A stretch of DNA of 64,000 nt from G963666535 sp963666535 (GTDB lineage Bacteria; Bacillota; Clostridia; Oscillospirales; Oscillospiraceae), in the NCBI GenBank assembly GCA_963666535.1, contig OY762913.1, forward strand, positions 372,001-436,000, given 5' to 3'. Of this stretch, positions 34,360 through 43,177 are shown piece by piece; within the stretch, counting starts at the first letter, position 1; every line of letters begins with the position of its first letter. Position numbers and translations under genes: made by a program. A model generated the notes under the pieces. That model saw only the letters and a program-made list of their open reading frames with translations, ran no database searches and had not been told where the DNA came from.

Positions 34360-34692
34360 ATGAACATTCAAATTTTCGGAAAATCAAAATGCTTTGAGAC
34401 CAAAAAGGCAGAGCGATATTTCAAGGAGCGGCGGGTCAAATTTCAAGCAGTGGATGTGGTGAAATTCGGCATGAGCCGTGGGGAACTATCCAGCGTAAAA
34501 AACGCGGTGGGGCTGGATGCTCTTATTGACGACAAAAACCCGGATGCCGCGCTGCTGCGCTACCTCGCCTATGACGAGGATAAGCTGGAAAAGCTGTTGG
34601 AACAGCCGAAGCTGCTGCGTACGCCCATCGTCCGCAACGGGCGGCAAGCCACCGTAGGCTATCAGCCCGAACTATGGAAAACCTGGGAATAA
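34360..34692 (+). CDS. Spx/ArsC-family protein with a single N-terminal cysteine
   Basis: 110 residues of thioredoxin fold. The N-terminal 'IFGKSKCFETKKAERYFKER' keeps only one cysteine where Spx has CxxC and ArsC has CX5R. The mid and C-terminal parts ('LIDDKNPDAALLRYLAYDEDKLEKLL', 'LLRTPIVRNGRQATVGYQPELW') match the family. It may be an Spx-type RNA-polymerase-binding regulator or a thiol-redox enzyme; sequence alone does not decide. It lies in the mgtE transcript (3 bp after its stop). Confidence 0.88.
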   Translation: MNIQIFGKSKCFETKKAERYFKERRVKFQAVDVVKFGMSRGELSSVKNAVGLDALIDDKNPDAALLRYLAYDEDKLEKLLEQPKLLRTPIVRNGRQATVGYQPELWKTWE

Positions 34693-34714
34693 GAAACCCG
34701 AAGGAGGAGCCGCG

Positions 34715-35812
34715 ATGTCCAATTTTATGCCATGGAACGAGCTCACGCGCTTTGTGACCGATGCCTTTACCGGCTACGGCGTCCCGCCGGAGGATGCGGC
34801 CATCTGCGCCGATGTCTTGCTGGAGTCTGACCGTCGGGGCATTGAAAGCCATGGGGTCAACCGCTTTAAGCCCATTTATATCGACCGTATCAAGGCCGGC
34901 ATCCAGCAGCCCGTCACCCAGTTTGAAGTTTTAAAGGAGACCCCCACCACCGCGGTGATCGACGGTCACGACGGCATGGGGCAGGTCATCGCCCACCGGG
35001 CCATGTCCATGGCCATTGAAAAGGCCAAACAATACGGCATGGGAATGACTGCCGTGCGCAACTCCACCCATTACGGCATCGCCGGGTATTACGCCAGTAT
35101 GGCGGCCGCCCAGGGGTGCATCGGCATGACAGGCACCAATGCCCGCCCCTCCATCGCGCCTACCTTCGGGGTGGAAAATATGCTGGGCACCAATCCCCTT
35201 ACCATCGGATTGCCGACCGATGAGGCATTCCCCTTTGTTCTGGACTGCGCCACCTCGGTCAGCCAGCGGGGAAAAATCGAATACTATGCCCGTGTCGGTA
35301 AGGATACGCCGGCGGGGCAGGTCATCGCGCGGGACGGCAGTATTTTGACCGATTCTCCCGCGATTCTGCGTGCCCTTACCGACGGCTCCGCCGCCCTTAC
35401 GCCGTTAGGTGGGGCGGGAGAGGACATGGCGGGCTACAAAGGCTACGGCTATGCCACCGTGGTGGAAATCCTTTCCGCCGCCCTGCAGCAGGGTCGGTTT
35501 CTCCAGGCCCTGTCCGGGTTTGACGAAAATGGCGGCAAGCGCCCTTACGGCCTGGGCCACTTCTTTATCGCGGTGGATACCGAAGCATTTTACGGCCGCG
35601 CCGCATTTGAAAAAGCGGCGGGAGACATCCTGCGCGCCCTGCGTGCGTCAGAAAAGGCGCCGGGCTGCGACCGAATCTACACAGCGGGAGAAAAGGAATA
35701 CGATAAGTCCGTGGAGCGGCGGGACGGTATTCCCATTAACAGCGCGGTCCAGCAGGAGCTAACCGCTGTGCGAGACGACCTGAAGATGGCGTTTGCCTTC
35801 CCGTGGGAATAG
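34715..35812 (+). CDS. Ldh-family NAD(P)-dependent oxidoreductase (malate/L-lactate dehydrogenase type)
   Basis: 365 residues. It has the archaeal-type malate/sulfolactate/ureidoglycolate dehydrogenase fold, with 'DRRGIESHGVNRF' (conserved Ser-His-Gly), 'NSTHYGIAGYYASMA' (catalytic His), 'GTNPLTIGLPTDE' and 'GYKGYGYATVVEILSAAL'. It reduces a 2-oxoacid with NAD(P)H or the reverse; the substrate is not predictable. 'GGAGGAGCC' precedes the ATG. It follows the Spx-like gene by 22 bp and probably ends the mgtE operon. Confidence 0.93.
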   Translation: MSNFMPWNELTRFVTDAFTGYGVPPEDAAICADVLLESDRRGIESHGVNRFKPIYIDRIKAGIQQPVTQFEVLKETPTTAVIDGHDGMGQVIAHRAMSMAIEKAKQYGMGMTAVRNSTHYGIAGYYASMAAAQGCIGMTGTNARPSIAPTFGVENMLGTNPLTIGLPTDEAFPFVLDCATSVSQRGKIEYYARVGKDTPAGQVIARDGSILTDSPAILRALTDGSAALTPLGGAGEDMAGYKGYGYATVVEILSAALQQGRFLQALSGFDENGGKRPYGLGHFFIAVDTEAFYGRAAFEKAAGDILRALRASEKAPGCDRIYTAGEKEYDKSVERRDGIPINSAVQQELTAVRDDLKMAFAFPWE

Positions 35813-35904
35813 ATAGAGCCTTACCGTGGTAGGAAAGCGATTCAGTCGAGCGGTGGTCTTCCCCCTTTGGAATCCCAAATTACGCCACAATTTAACATAG
35901 ATGA

Positions 35905-35933
35905 TTGACGGCGCGGGAAAAATATGATACTGT
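35905..35933 (+). promoter_or_regulatory. Candidate promoter for the Mn2+ riboswitch transcript
   Basis: TTGACG, 17-bp spacer, TACTGT. The leader from here to 36274 is about 340 nt; its first part has CGGCAG/CTGCCG pairing (around 35953-35994) that I cannot assign. Confidence 0.5.
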
Positions 35934-36096
35934 CTTAAACACACGAATGACGGCAGCACGGAATGATGGGGCTTACTTGTGGATGTACCTGCCGCACGGT
36001 CACCAATTAGGGGCATCTGACGGATTGCTTTACGGTAATCGCAACACGGGCGGTCAGCGTTTTTGCGCTTTTTGTCTGACGTGTCAATTGAATATC

Positions 36097-36193
36097 GTTT
36101 CATGGGGGAGTAGTTTGCGCATTTCAGGATGCGTTTTAAGTCAACATCATGGCCGTTTCGGCTTGGCTTTAAATGAAAGAACCAGACTCATGT
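36097..36193 (+). promoter_or_regulatory. Mn2+ riboswitch (yybP-ykoY)
   Basis: The conserved loops GGGGGAGTAG (36104-36113) and AAGTCAACATCATGGCC (36138-36154) appear in the right order and spacing, closed by a stem ending at CATG (36189). It lies just ahead of a P-type cation ATPase gene, a typical target of this class. A terminator shares its 3' strand, so Mn2+ binding should switch expression on. Confidence 0.8.
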
Positions 36194-36229
36194 GTAGATT
36201 AGGAAGTCCTATCTATGCATGAGTTTTTT
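36186..36229 (+). terminator. Terminator of the Mn2+ riboswitch
   Basis: ACTCATG...TAGATTAGGA pairs with TCCTATCTA...CATGAGT, followed by TTTTTT. Its 5' arm overlaps the aptamer's closing strand. Confidence 0.88.
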
Positions 36230-36274
36230 ATATATTTGGAAAACTAAACAGAAAATTGATCTAGGAGACGAAAC

Positions 36275-38911
36275 ATGTCAATGAAATTTTATGACAGTGA
36301 AAAAGAAGACGTCCTGAAGGCCGTCGGCAGCACCGAAACCGGCCTGAGCCAAGTGGAGGCGGAAAAACGGCTGACGGAGCATGGAAGCAACAAACTAAAG
36401 GAAGGGAAAAAAACTTCCACTCTTCAGCGCTTTATGGCCCAGCTGAAGGACCCGATGGTAATCATTCTGATTGCGGCAGCTATTATTTCGGGCATTACCG
36501 CAGCTTATTCCCACGAAGGCTTCGCGGATGTCGTCATCATTATGATCGTTGTTTTGATCAATGCAGTCTTGGGCGTTTATCAGGAAAGCAAGGCGGAAAA
36601 GGCCATTGAAGCGTTGCAGGAGATGGCGGCCGCGACCAGTCGGGTGCTTCATGATGGGCAAATTGCCATCATCAAAAGCGAAGACCTGGTGGTTGGCGAT
36701 GTTGTTTTGCTGGAGGCGGGGGATGCTGTGCCTGCCGACGGAAGAATCATTGAATGTGCAAGCATGAAAATTGAGGAATCGGCGCTGACGGGGGAAAGTG
36801 TTCCGGTGAGCAAGCTGATTGACGCGCTGGGCCTTGAAGGCTCCGATGTGTCATTGGGCGACCGGAAAAACATGGTTTACATGGGCAGCGCGGTTGTTTA
36901 CGGCCGAGGAAAAGCGGTGATCACGGCAACCGGAATGGACACTGAAATGGGCAAGATCGCCGACGCGATTGCTATGGCGGAAGAAGGGCAAACCCCGCTT
37001 CAAATCAAGCTTGCCCAGCTGAGCAAAATACTCAGCTATTTGGTGATTGGCATTTGTGTCTTTATTTTTGCGTTTAGCCTGTTGCGTTCGGGGGATTTCA
37101 CGGGAGAGGTCATCTTAAACACCTTTATGATTGCCGTCAGCCTTGCCGTGGCGGCCATTCCGGAAGGCCTTGCGATGGTGGTTACCGTTGTCCTGTCCAT
37201 CGGCGTGACCAACATGTCAAAGCGAAACGCCATTATCCGCCGACTGACCGCAGTGGAAACATTGGGCTGTGCGGAAATTATTTGCAGTGATAAAACGGGC
37301 ACCCTGACCCAAAACAAAATGACGGTGGTCGAGCATTTTGGCGACGATCGAACGCTGCTTGCCACGGCAATGGCGCTGTGCAGTGATGCCGAGCTTGACG
37401 CGGACAACCATGCCTCCGGCGAGCCGACGGAGTGCGCACTGGTCAATTTCGCGTATCAAGAAGGATGTCCCAAGCCTCAGCTGAAGCAGTACGCGCCCAG
37501 AATTGGCGAGGCGCCCTTTGACAGTGTGCGGAAGATGATGAGCACCGTGCACCAAACGAAGGACGGCATTGTTCAGTATACGAAGGGCGCGCCGGACGAG
37601 GTGTTAAAGCTCTGTACGGCTTATGTCAAAGATGGCAAGGTGCTGCCCCTTGACGACGCCGCCAGAGAGCGAATTCTGACTGCCAATCGGGACATGGCGC
37701 AAAAGGCGCTTCGCGTTTTGTGCGCGGCACAAAGGCTTTATGACAACGAGCCGTCTGATTACGAGCCGAGGACCCTGGAACGTGACTTGACGTTCGTTGG
37801 CCTGACCGGCATGATCGACCCCATTCGGCCGGAGGTGAAGGATGCAATCGCCGAGTGCAAACTGGCTGGAATTACTGCCATCATGATCACAGGCGATCAC
37901 AGAGACACTGCCGTTGCAATCGCGACACAGCTTGGCATTCTGGAACAGGAATCCCAGGCCATCACAGGGGCGGGCCTGGATCAAATCAGTGATGAGGAAT
38001 TGGAGCAGACCATCGGCAATTATCGGGTATACGCCCGCGTTCAGCCCGAACATAAGGTAAGAATCGTAAACGCATGGCGGAAAAACGGGTCGATTACCGC
38101 AATGACGGGTGACGGGGTCAACGACGCACCCAGCATTAAAAACGCCGACATTGGCGTGGGCATGGGGATCACCGGCACCGACGTGACAAAGAACGTGGCG
38201 GATATGGTGCTCGCCGATGATAACTTTGCGACCATCGTTGGCGCGGTGGAAGAGGGCAGAAAAATTTACGACAACATCAGAAAAGCGATCCAGTTCTTGC
38301 TCGCTTCCAACATGAGCGAAGTGCTGAGTATTTTCTTTGCAACCTTGCTTGGCTTTACCATTTTACAGCCCGTGCATTTGCTTTGGATCAATCTGATTAC
38401 CGACTGTTTCCCCGCCCTTGCCCTTGGAATGGAAAAAGGGGATGCAGACCTCATGCAGCGAAAGCCCCGTTCGTCCAAAGAAGGTATCTTTTCCGGCGGG
38501 CTTGGCGTGGATGTGGCCTATCAGGGAGTTTTGGTCACGATCTTGACCCTTGGGGCCTACTTCGTTGGCCATTGGATGGAGTCAGGTGTCTGGGAAATTA
38601 CCCAGAGCCCAGACGGCGTTACCATGGCCTTTCTCACGCTCAGCTTTGCGGAAATATTCCACAGCTTCAATATGCGCAGCCAGCGGGGCAGCATTTTTAA
38701 AATCAGCGGACAAAACCTGTTCCTGTGGGGGGCCGGCGTGACCAGCCTGATGTTTACAACGGTGGTTATTTATGTTCCCTTCCTTGCAAACGCGTTTGAG
38801 TTTGAGCACATCAGCGTATCGGAATATGCCGTTGCGGTGCTGCTGGCGGCATGTGTCATCCCTGTCGTGGAACTGGTAAAAATGGTTCAGCGTCAGGTCG
38901 CAAAGCATTAA
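36275..38911 (+). CDS. P2-type cation ATPase (Ca2+/Mn2+ exporter type)
   Basis: 878 residues. A cation-ATPase N-terminal domain ('GLSQVEAEKRLTEHGSNKL') is followed by actuator TGES, membrane motif 'VAAIPEGLAMVVTVVLSIG' (the PEGL variant of Ca2+ pumps), phosphorylation site 'CSDKTGTLTQNKMTV', nucleotide-domain 'KGAPDEV', 'MTGDGVNDAPSIKNADIGVG', and four C-terminal helices. It pumps divalent cations out of the cell. The Mn2+ riboswitch upstream argues that Mn2+ is a physiological substrate. It appears monocistronic. Confidence 0.95.
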   Translation: MSMKFYDSEKEDVLKAVGSTETGLSQVEAEKRLTEHGSNKLKEGKKTSTLQRFMAQLKDPMVIILIAAAIISGITAAYSHEGFADVVIIMIVVLINAVLGVYQESKAEKAIEALQEMAAATSRVLHDGQIAIIKSEDLVVGDVVLLEAGDAVPADGRIIECASMKIEESALTGESVPVSKLIDALGLEGSDVSLGDRKNMVYMGSAVVYGRGKAVITATGMDTEMGKIADAIAMAEEGQTPLQIKLAQLSKILSYLVIGICVFIFAFSLLRSGDFTGEVILNTFMIAVSLAVAAIPEGLAMVVTVVLSIGVTNMSKRNAIIRRLTAVETLGCAEIICSDKTGTLTQNKMTVVEHFGDDRTLLATAMALCSDAELDADNHASGEPTECALVNFAYQEGCPKPQLKQYAPRIGEAPFDSVRKMMSTVHQTKDGIVQYTKGAPDEVLKLCTAYVKDGKVLPLDDAARERILTANRDMAQKALRVLCAAQRLYDNEPSDYEPRTLERDLTFVGLTGMIDPIRPEVKDAIAECKLAGITAIMITGDHRDTAVAIATQLGILEQESQAITGAGLDQISDEELEQTIGNYRVYARVQPEHKVRIVNAWRKNGSITAMTGDGVNDAPSIKNADIGVGMGITGTDVTKNVADMVLADDNFATIVGAVEEGRKIYDNIRKAIQFLLASNMSEVLSIFFATLLGFTILQPVHLLWINLITDCFPALALGMEKGDADLMQRKPRSSKEGIFSGGLGVDVAYQGVLVTILTLGAYFVGHWMESGVWEITQSPDGVTMAFLTLSFAEIFHSFNMRSQRGSIFKISGQNLFLWGAGVTSLMFTTVVIYVPFLANAFEFEHISVSEYAVAVLLAACVIPVVELVKMVQRQVAKH

Positions 38912-39127
38912 TTGTCCGTTCCTTTGCAAATCCTTTCATTAATCTGTTTTTCACAGATTACACTGTAAACACGACAGGAATCAAAACAGGCCAAATGGCA
39001 CGCTTCATTTTCTGCTCTCTCGCGGCACTTTTAATCCATAGGGATTCCCTCGTTTCTGTAGGAAGGCGGACCGGCCATTCTTCCACACGGGAAGAAGGAT
39101 CTCTATGGATTATTCCTGTTTTGGGAT
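38912..39127. other. Gene-free region with a branched inverted repeat
   Basis: Nothing coding is visible. ATCCATAGGGAT (39034) pairs over 12 bp (one G-T) with ATCTCTATGGAT (39099-39110). Inside it an arm TTCTTCC/GGAAGAA (39078-39096) forms a Y-shaped fold. No U-tract follows, so it is not a standard terminator. Confidence 0.5.
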
Positions 39128-39156
39128 TTTACAACTGGCCTTCCCGGTAGTATACT
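39128..39156 (+). promoter_or_regulatory. Promoter for the MOSC gene
   Basis: TTTACA, 17-bp spacer, TATACT. Confidence 0.75.
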
Positions 39157-39266
39157 AGATTCTGACAAGCTGTTTTTCCCTGCCGCGTTTTGAGCGCCTT
39201 GCCCCAGTAAACGCAGCAGTGACGCCGCCAAACGGCCGTGCTAACAAAAAGTAAAGGAGTGGTCTT

Positions 39267-39704
39267 ATGACAAAAGGAACGGTATATTCCATTGCCGTCA
39301 GTCCGGAAAGAGGCCAGCTGAAAAAAGAAATCCCAGAAGCAAATTTCATAGAAAACCATGGGATTGAAACGGATGGACATACGGGAGACTGGGGGCGCCA
39401 GGTCACCTGCCTGAGCCTACACAGCGTTCAAAACGCCGCCAAGCGCACGCAGATTGATTTTGGGCCGGGGGATTTTGCGGAAAATGTATTGCTGGAGGGG
39501 CTGGATCTCTCCACAGTCAAAGTCGGCAATCAGCTGAAATTAGGCGAAACGGCAATGCTGGAAGTGACGCAGATCGGGAAAGAGGATCACCCCAGCATCG
39601 TAAGCAGAACCTTTGGCGTCAGCCTTTTGCCCACAGAGGGGCTTTTTTGCCGGGTGATCAAGGGCGGCATGGTAAAAAAGGGCGACCCCGCAGAGATCCT
39701 ATAA
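39267..39704 (+). CDS. MOSC-domain protein
   Basis: 145 residues consisting of a MOSC domain only: 'GIETDGHTGDWGRQVTCLSL' with a single cysteine, 'GDFAENVLLEGLDLSTVKVG' and 'GLFCRVIKGG'. MOSC domains handle the sulfur-carrying or molybdenum-cofactor step in Moco enzymes. Stand-alone forms often sit in Mo-cofactor or molybdate clusters, as here ahead of modABC. It has its own promoter, an 'AAAGGAG' site and a 39-bp gap to the next promoter-riboswitch unit, so it may be regulated separately. Confidence 0.93.
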   Translation: MTKGTVYSIAVSPERGQLKKEIPEANFIENHGIETDGHTGDWGRQVTCLSLHSVQNAAKRTQIDFGPGDFAENVLLEGLDLSTVKVGNQLKLGETAMLEVTQIGKEDHPSIVSRTFGVSLLPTEGLFCRVIKGGMVKKGDPAEIL

Positions 39705-39710
39705 AATCAG

Positions 39711-39740
39711 TTGACATGTTAAACTAAGACATAGTATACT
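39711..39740 (+). promoter_or_regulatory. Promoter for the modABC leader
   Basis: TTGACA, 18-bp spacer, TATACT, 6 bp after the MOSC stop. Confidence 0.82.
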
Positions 39741-39779
39741 TTAAAAAGTACTTTTTCGAGCTTCATTTCCCAAAGACAA

Positions 39780-39846
39780 GCGGGGGGTGATGCCTGAGTG
39801 TTTACTCACAGGGTAATGAGGGAAACGTCATTGCCTCCCATGATGC
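39780..39846 (+). promoter_or_regulatory. Molybdenum-cofactor (Moco) riboswitch
   Basis: The sequence shows GATGCCTGAGTGTTTACTCA, then GGGTAATGAGGGAAACGTCA, then TTGCCTCCCATG. To my recollection this matches the MOCO RNA motif (GAGUG arm, GGAAAC loop, GCCUCCC end). The hairpins TGAGT/ACTCA and AATGA/TCATT lie inside a GGGGGG/CCTCCC closing stem. Context (molybdate transporter downstream, terminator before modA) supports the call. Confidence 0.72.
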
Positions 39847-39923
39847 TGTTTTATAACAGCTAGGAAAGAAAAGTGCGCGGAACGGCTGAATCAGATCCTG
39901 TTGATGATTTATTGTGTTGTTTT

Positions 39924-39962
39924 GTGCGTTTTCGATGTGAGAGCATCGAAAACGCACTTTTT
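39924..39962 (+). terminator. Attenuator terminator before modA
   Basis: Perfect 14-bp stem GTGCGTTTTCGATG, loop TGAGAG, then TTTTT, 24 bp before the modA ATG. Confidence 0.92.
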
Positions 39963-39985
39963 AGTTCAATTGAGGAGGAAGTTAA

Positions 39986-40825
39986 ATGAAAAAATTTGTT
40001 GTAATGATTGCGGTAGCCATGCTGGCCATGTTGTGTTTTGCAGGGTGCGGGCAAAATGGGGCTGACGCAGCCTCTGCAACCCCCAGCGCGTCTGTTCCGG
40101 CAGAAACGGCGACCGAGACCTTGCCGGCAGAAACCGATCCAGTGGCTGACCTGACTGGACACACCCTGTCTATTTACTGCGGTGCGGGCATGACGAAGCC
40201 CTTTGGGGAAATTGCCGACGCGTTTAAAAGCCAGACCGGATGCGAAATGGAAGTGACCTATGCCAACGCCGGTCAGATTCAGACGCAAATCAACACAGCG
40301 CAAGAGGGAGATCTTTTTATCGCGGGTTCTGCCGATGAGCTGACCCCGGTAAAGGATGTTGTGACCGAGAGCAAAGACCTGGTCAAACACATTCCTGTGC
40401 TTGCCGTAAAAAGCGGAAACCCGTTGGGTATTACCGGGCTTGCTGATCTTGCAGATGAAACGGTCAGAGTTGTTCTGGGGGATGCCGATGCCACCCCCAT
40501 TGGGAAAATCGCAAACAAAGCGCTTACCGATGCGGGGATCCTTGACAAAGTAAATGTGATTGCACGGACGACAACGGCACCCGCAATATTTAACGCGCTT
40601 ACCTTGGACGAGTGCGATGCCATCATTGTATGGAAGGAAAACGTGACCGGCGATTCCGTTGAGATTGTGAATACAACTGACATGGAGAAGTACATCAAAA
40701 CTGTGCCTGCGGCCTCGCTTTCTTATTGTGACGATACCGAAGCCCTTTCGGCGTTCCTGGCTTTTCTTGACACAGCAGACGCGACCACAATTTGGACGAA
40801 TTACGGGTATGAAGTTCTGAACTGA
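39986..40825 (+). CDS. modA: Molybdate-binding lipoprotein ModA
   Basis: 279 residues. Lipoprotein signal with lipobox 'CFAGC' (Cys21), a Thr/Ala/Glu-rich linker, then a class II binding-protein fold: 'LSIYCGAGMTKPFGEIADAF', 'DLFIAGSADEL', 'LGDADATPIGKIANKAL'. It captures molybdate or tungstate outside the cell for ModB/ModC. 'GGAGGAAG' precedes the ATG. Expression is likely under the Moco riboswitch. Specificity between Mo and W is undetermined. Confidence 0.95.
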   Translation: MKKFVVMIAVAMLAMLCFAGCGQNGADAASATPSASVPAETATETLPAETDPVADLTGHTLSIYCGAGMTKPFGEIADAFKSQTGCEMEVTYANAGQIQTQINTAQEGDLFIAGSADELTPVKDVVTESKDLVKHIPVLAVKSGNPLGITGLADLADETVRVVLGDADATPIGKIANKALTDAGILDKVNVIARTTTAPAIFNALTLDECDAIIVWKENVTGDSVEIVNTTDMEKYIKTVPAASLSYCDDTEALSAFLAFLDTADATTIWTNYGYEVLN

Positions 40826-40851
40826 CCAAAACAGACGAAAAGGAGCGCGCA

Positions 40852-41673
40852 GTGAAAAAGAAGTACTGTGAAAATGCGTTCAGCATCATTTCAATCATTA
40901 TTACAATCAGCATAGTCGCTCTGATCACGTGTGCGCTCCTTTCCGTTGTGATTGGCGGTATTCCATATTTAAAAGAAGCTTTTTATTCCGACGAAGTCAG
41001 ATTTTCTGTGGGGCTGAGTCTCTTCACGGCGAGCACTTCCACCCTTCTTTGTGTCATTTTGTCCATCCCCTGTGCCTACGCGCTGACCAGAACGGCTATG
41101 CCATTCAAAAAAACGGCGCAGGTGATGATGGAACTGCCCCTATCTCTGCCTTATCTTGTGTTGGGGCTATGTCTGCTCATCGTATTTTCATCAGACTTTG
41201 GAAAGATGCTAAAAGAGCTGGGATTTCAAGTCGTATTTAACAGGAACGGCATCATTATGGCACAACTGATCGTAAACCTTCCTTTTGCCGTCAGGCTGAT
41301 TAGAACTGCGATGTCAGGGATTGATCCCAGGTTAGAGTTTATCGCGGGAACGCTTGGCGCATCGCGCTGGAAGCAGTTTTATACGATTTTATTTCCTTTG
41401 TGCAAACCGTCCATCTTAATGATGGCTGTTTTGGTTTGGTCCCGCGCCCTTGGGGAATTTGGGGCAACGTTGATGCTGGTGGGCGTGACGCGAATGAAGA
41501 CGGAAACCCTCCCTGCCAGCATCTATCTTAATATTTCGACCGGAGACAACGGCATGGCGATGGCTTCCGCCATTATTTTACTGATGATCGCCGCGGTCTC
41601 TTTGGTCCTTACCACGTTTTTGGGAAGAAATACGAAACAGCTTACCAGGATGAAGGATGTGGCACCATGGTAA
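40852..41673 (+). CDS. modB: Molybdate ABC transporter permease ModB
   Basis: 273 residues from a GTG start with 'AAAAGGAG' upstream. Six membrane helices and the EAA loop 'IAGTLGASRWKQFYTILFPLCKPSI', with 'WSRALGEFGATLMLVGVTRMKTETLP', the ModB/CysT-type conserved region. It overlaps modC by 7 bp. Confidence 0.96.
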   Translation: MKKKYCENAFSIISIIITISIVALITCALLSVVIGGIPYLKEAFYSDEVRFSVGLSLFTASTSTLLCVILSIPCAYALTRTAMPFKKTAQVMMELPLSLPYLVLGLCLLIVFSSDFGKMLKELGFQVVFNRNGIIMAQLIVNLPFAVRLIRTAMSGIDPRLEFIAGTLGASRWKQFYTILFPLCKPSILMMAVLVWSRALGEFGATLMLVGVTRMKTETLPASIYLNISTGDNGMAMASAIILLMIAAVSLVLTTFLGRNTKQLTRMKDVAPW

Positions 41674-42431
41674 GTCCCATTATTGAGGTTCGAAGCTTCA
41701 CCCTGAAGAAAGGAACCTTCCGACTGAGTAATCTTGTGTTTGATGTTAAGCCGAAAGAGATTTTCGCCATACTCGGAAAAACAGGCGCAGGGAAGACCCT
41801 TCTTCTGGAATCAATCGCCGGATTTTACGCGGGAACAGAAGGCGAAATCTATTTAAACGGGAAAGCAGTTCTTGACATTCCGCTGACAGCGCGTAAAATT
41901 GGGTTTGTTTATCAGGATTATGGCTTGTTTCCGCATATGACCGTGGGACAGAACATTGCGTACGGACTCAGGATGCAAAAAAAAGCAAAGGCACAAATCG
42001 CGGAAGAGGTGGGACGCATGGCAGACATACTGTCGATTTCCCATATCCTTCCTCAGTATCCGGGGACATTGAGCGGCGGCGAAAAACAGCGCACCGCATT
42101 GGCAAGGGCGTTGGTGCTGAACCCTGATGTCCTGCTGCTGGATGAACCGTTTTCCGCCCTCGACCCTGTGACGAAATGTGCCATGCACGATGTGTTAATG
42201 AAAATTAACGAACAGTTTGGATGCGCGATTGTCTTTGTGACGCATGATTTTTCAGAAGCGCAAACCATGGCAAGCAGGATCGGAATCATGGATCATGGAT
42301 GCTTAAAGGCGATCCGCCAAAGCGATCAATTGTTTCATCGTTACAATGATGATGAAATAAACCAATTTTTGGGTATCAAGGGAGGGGCTTTGTATGACAC
42401 AGCAGGCACTTATGGAAAAGCTGAACGGTGA
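41667..42431 (+). CDS. modC: Molybdate ABC transporter ATPase ModC
   Basis: 254 residues, ATPase domain only: Walker A 'LGKTGAGKTLLLESIAG', signature 'LSGGEKQRTALARALV', Walker B 'VLLLDEPFSALD', H-loop 'VTHDFSEA'. The C-terminal TOBE/molbindin regulatory domain of E. coli ModC is absent, as in many Clostridia. The end overlaps the DUF364 gene by 38 bp. Confidence 0.95.
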   Translation: MVSPIIEVRSFTLKKGTFRLSNLVFDVKPKEIFAILGKTGAGKTLLLESIAGFYAGTEGEIYLNGKAVLDIPLTARKIGFVYQDYGLFPHMTVGQNIAYGLRMQKKAKAQIAEEVGRMADILSISHILPQYPGTLSGGEKQRTALARALVLNPDVLLLDEPFSALDPVTKCAMHDVLMKINEQFGCAIVFVTHDFSEAQTMASRIGIMDHGCLKAIRQSDQLFHRYNDDEINQFLGIKGGALYDTAGTYGKAER

Positions 42432-43137
42432 GTTCAAAGCGATCATCAAGCGCTATCATTTAAACACGGATGAAGTTCATATTATCTCAAAAAGTCTGAC
42501 GCCTGAGGAGGCAATCGGCATCACCAAACGAAAGGATTTCCCAATCCTGACCGGGCAGGAAGTGATGCTGCAGGCGGAATATAAGGGCGCGGTGGGACAG
42601 GCCTTTACGGACGCCCCCACTTTGTTTCGGGGCACACTTGACGAAATATTGGAGCTGGATCTGTCGGAAGATTCCCATAACAGAGCGCTGTTTGTCGCGT
42701 CGCTGAATGCCGTCATGACCAAACTGGGACTGATTGACCACACCGTACACTGCCGGGGGGAAGAACCCGAACGCTGCGCGGTGGAATTTGCGGACTGCGT
42801 CAGGAAAAAATATGGAGACAAAAAAATTGCGATTGTTGGGTATCAGCCATCGATTCTTGAGGCATTGGCCAAAGAATTTACCGTGCGTGTGCTGGATCTG
42901 AACCCCAACAATGTGGGACAAATCCGCTATGGTGTGAAGGTGGAGCATGGCGTAGATGATTATCAGGAAGTCGTGCTGGATTGGGCGGATGTTGTTTTTT
43001 GCACGGGCAGCACGCTGTGCAACGGAACGATCGTTAATTTTATGGATCTTGAGAAAGAGGTTATCTTTTTCGGGACTACAGCCGCTGGAGCGATACACCT
43101 TCTGGGGTTAAAACGGCTTTGCCCCCTATCAAAATAA
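42394..43137 (+). CDS. DUF364 (putative heavy-metal chelation) protein
   Basis: 247 residues. An N-terminal DUF4213-like domain ('PILTGQEVMLQAEYKGAVGQAFTDAP') and a C-terminal Rossmann-like domain ('KKIAIVGYQPSILEALAKEF', 'DVVFCTGSTLCNGTIVNFMD', 'FFGTTAAGAIHLL') with conserved cysteines. Family members are encoded with metal ABC transporters and are thought to bind metal, but no reaction is established. The 38-bp overlap with modC ties it to molybdate uptake. Confidence 0.85.
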   Translation: MTQQALMEKLNGEFKAIIKRYHLNTDEVHIISKSLTPEEAIGITKRKDFPILTGQEVMLQAEYKGAVGQAFTDAPTLFRGTLDEILELDLSEDSHNRALFVASLNAVMTKLGLIDHTVHCRGEEPERCAVEFADCVRKKYGDKKIAIVGYQPSILEALAKEFTVRVLDLNPNNVGQIRYGVKVEHGVDDYQEVVLDWADVVFCTGSTLCNGTIVNFMDLEKEVIFFGTTAAGAIHLLGLKRLCPLSK

Positions 43138-43177
43138 TGTCCACTGAACAAATGCAGTTTCTGTCCTTTTGGGCACA

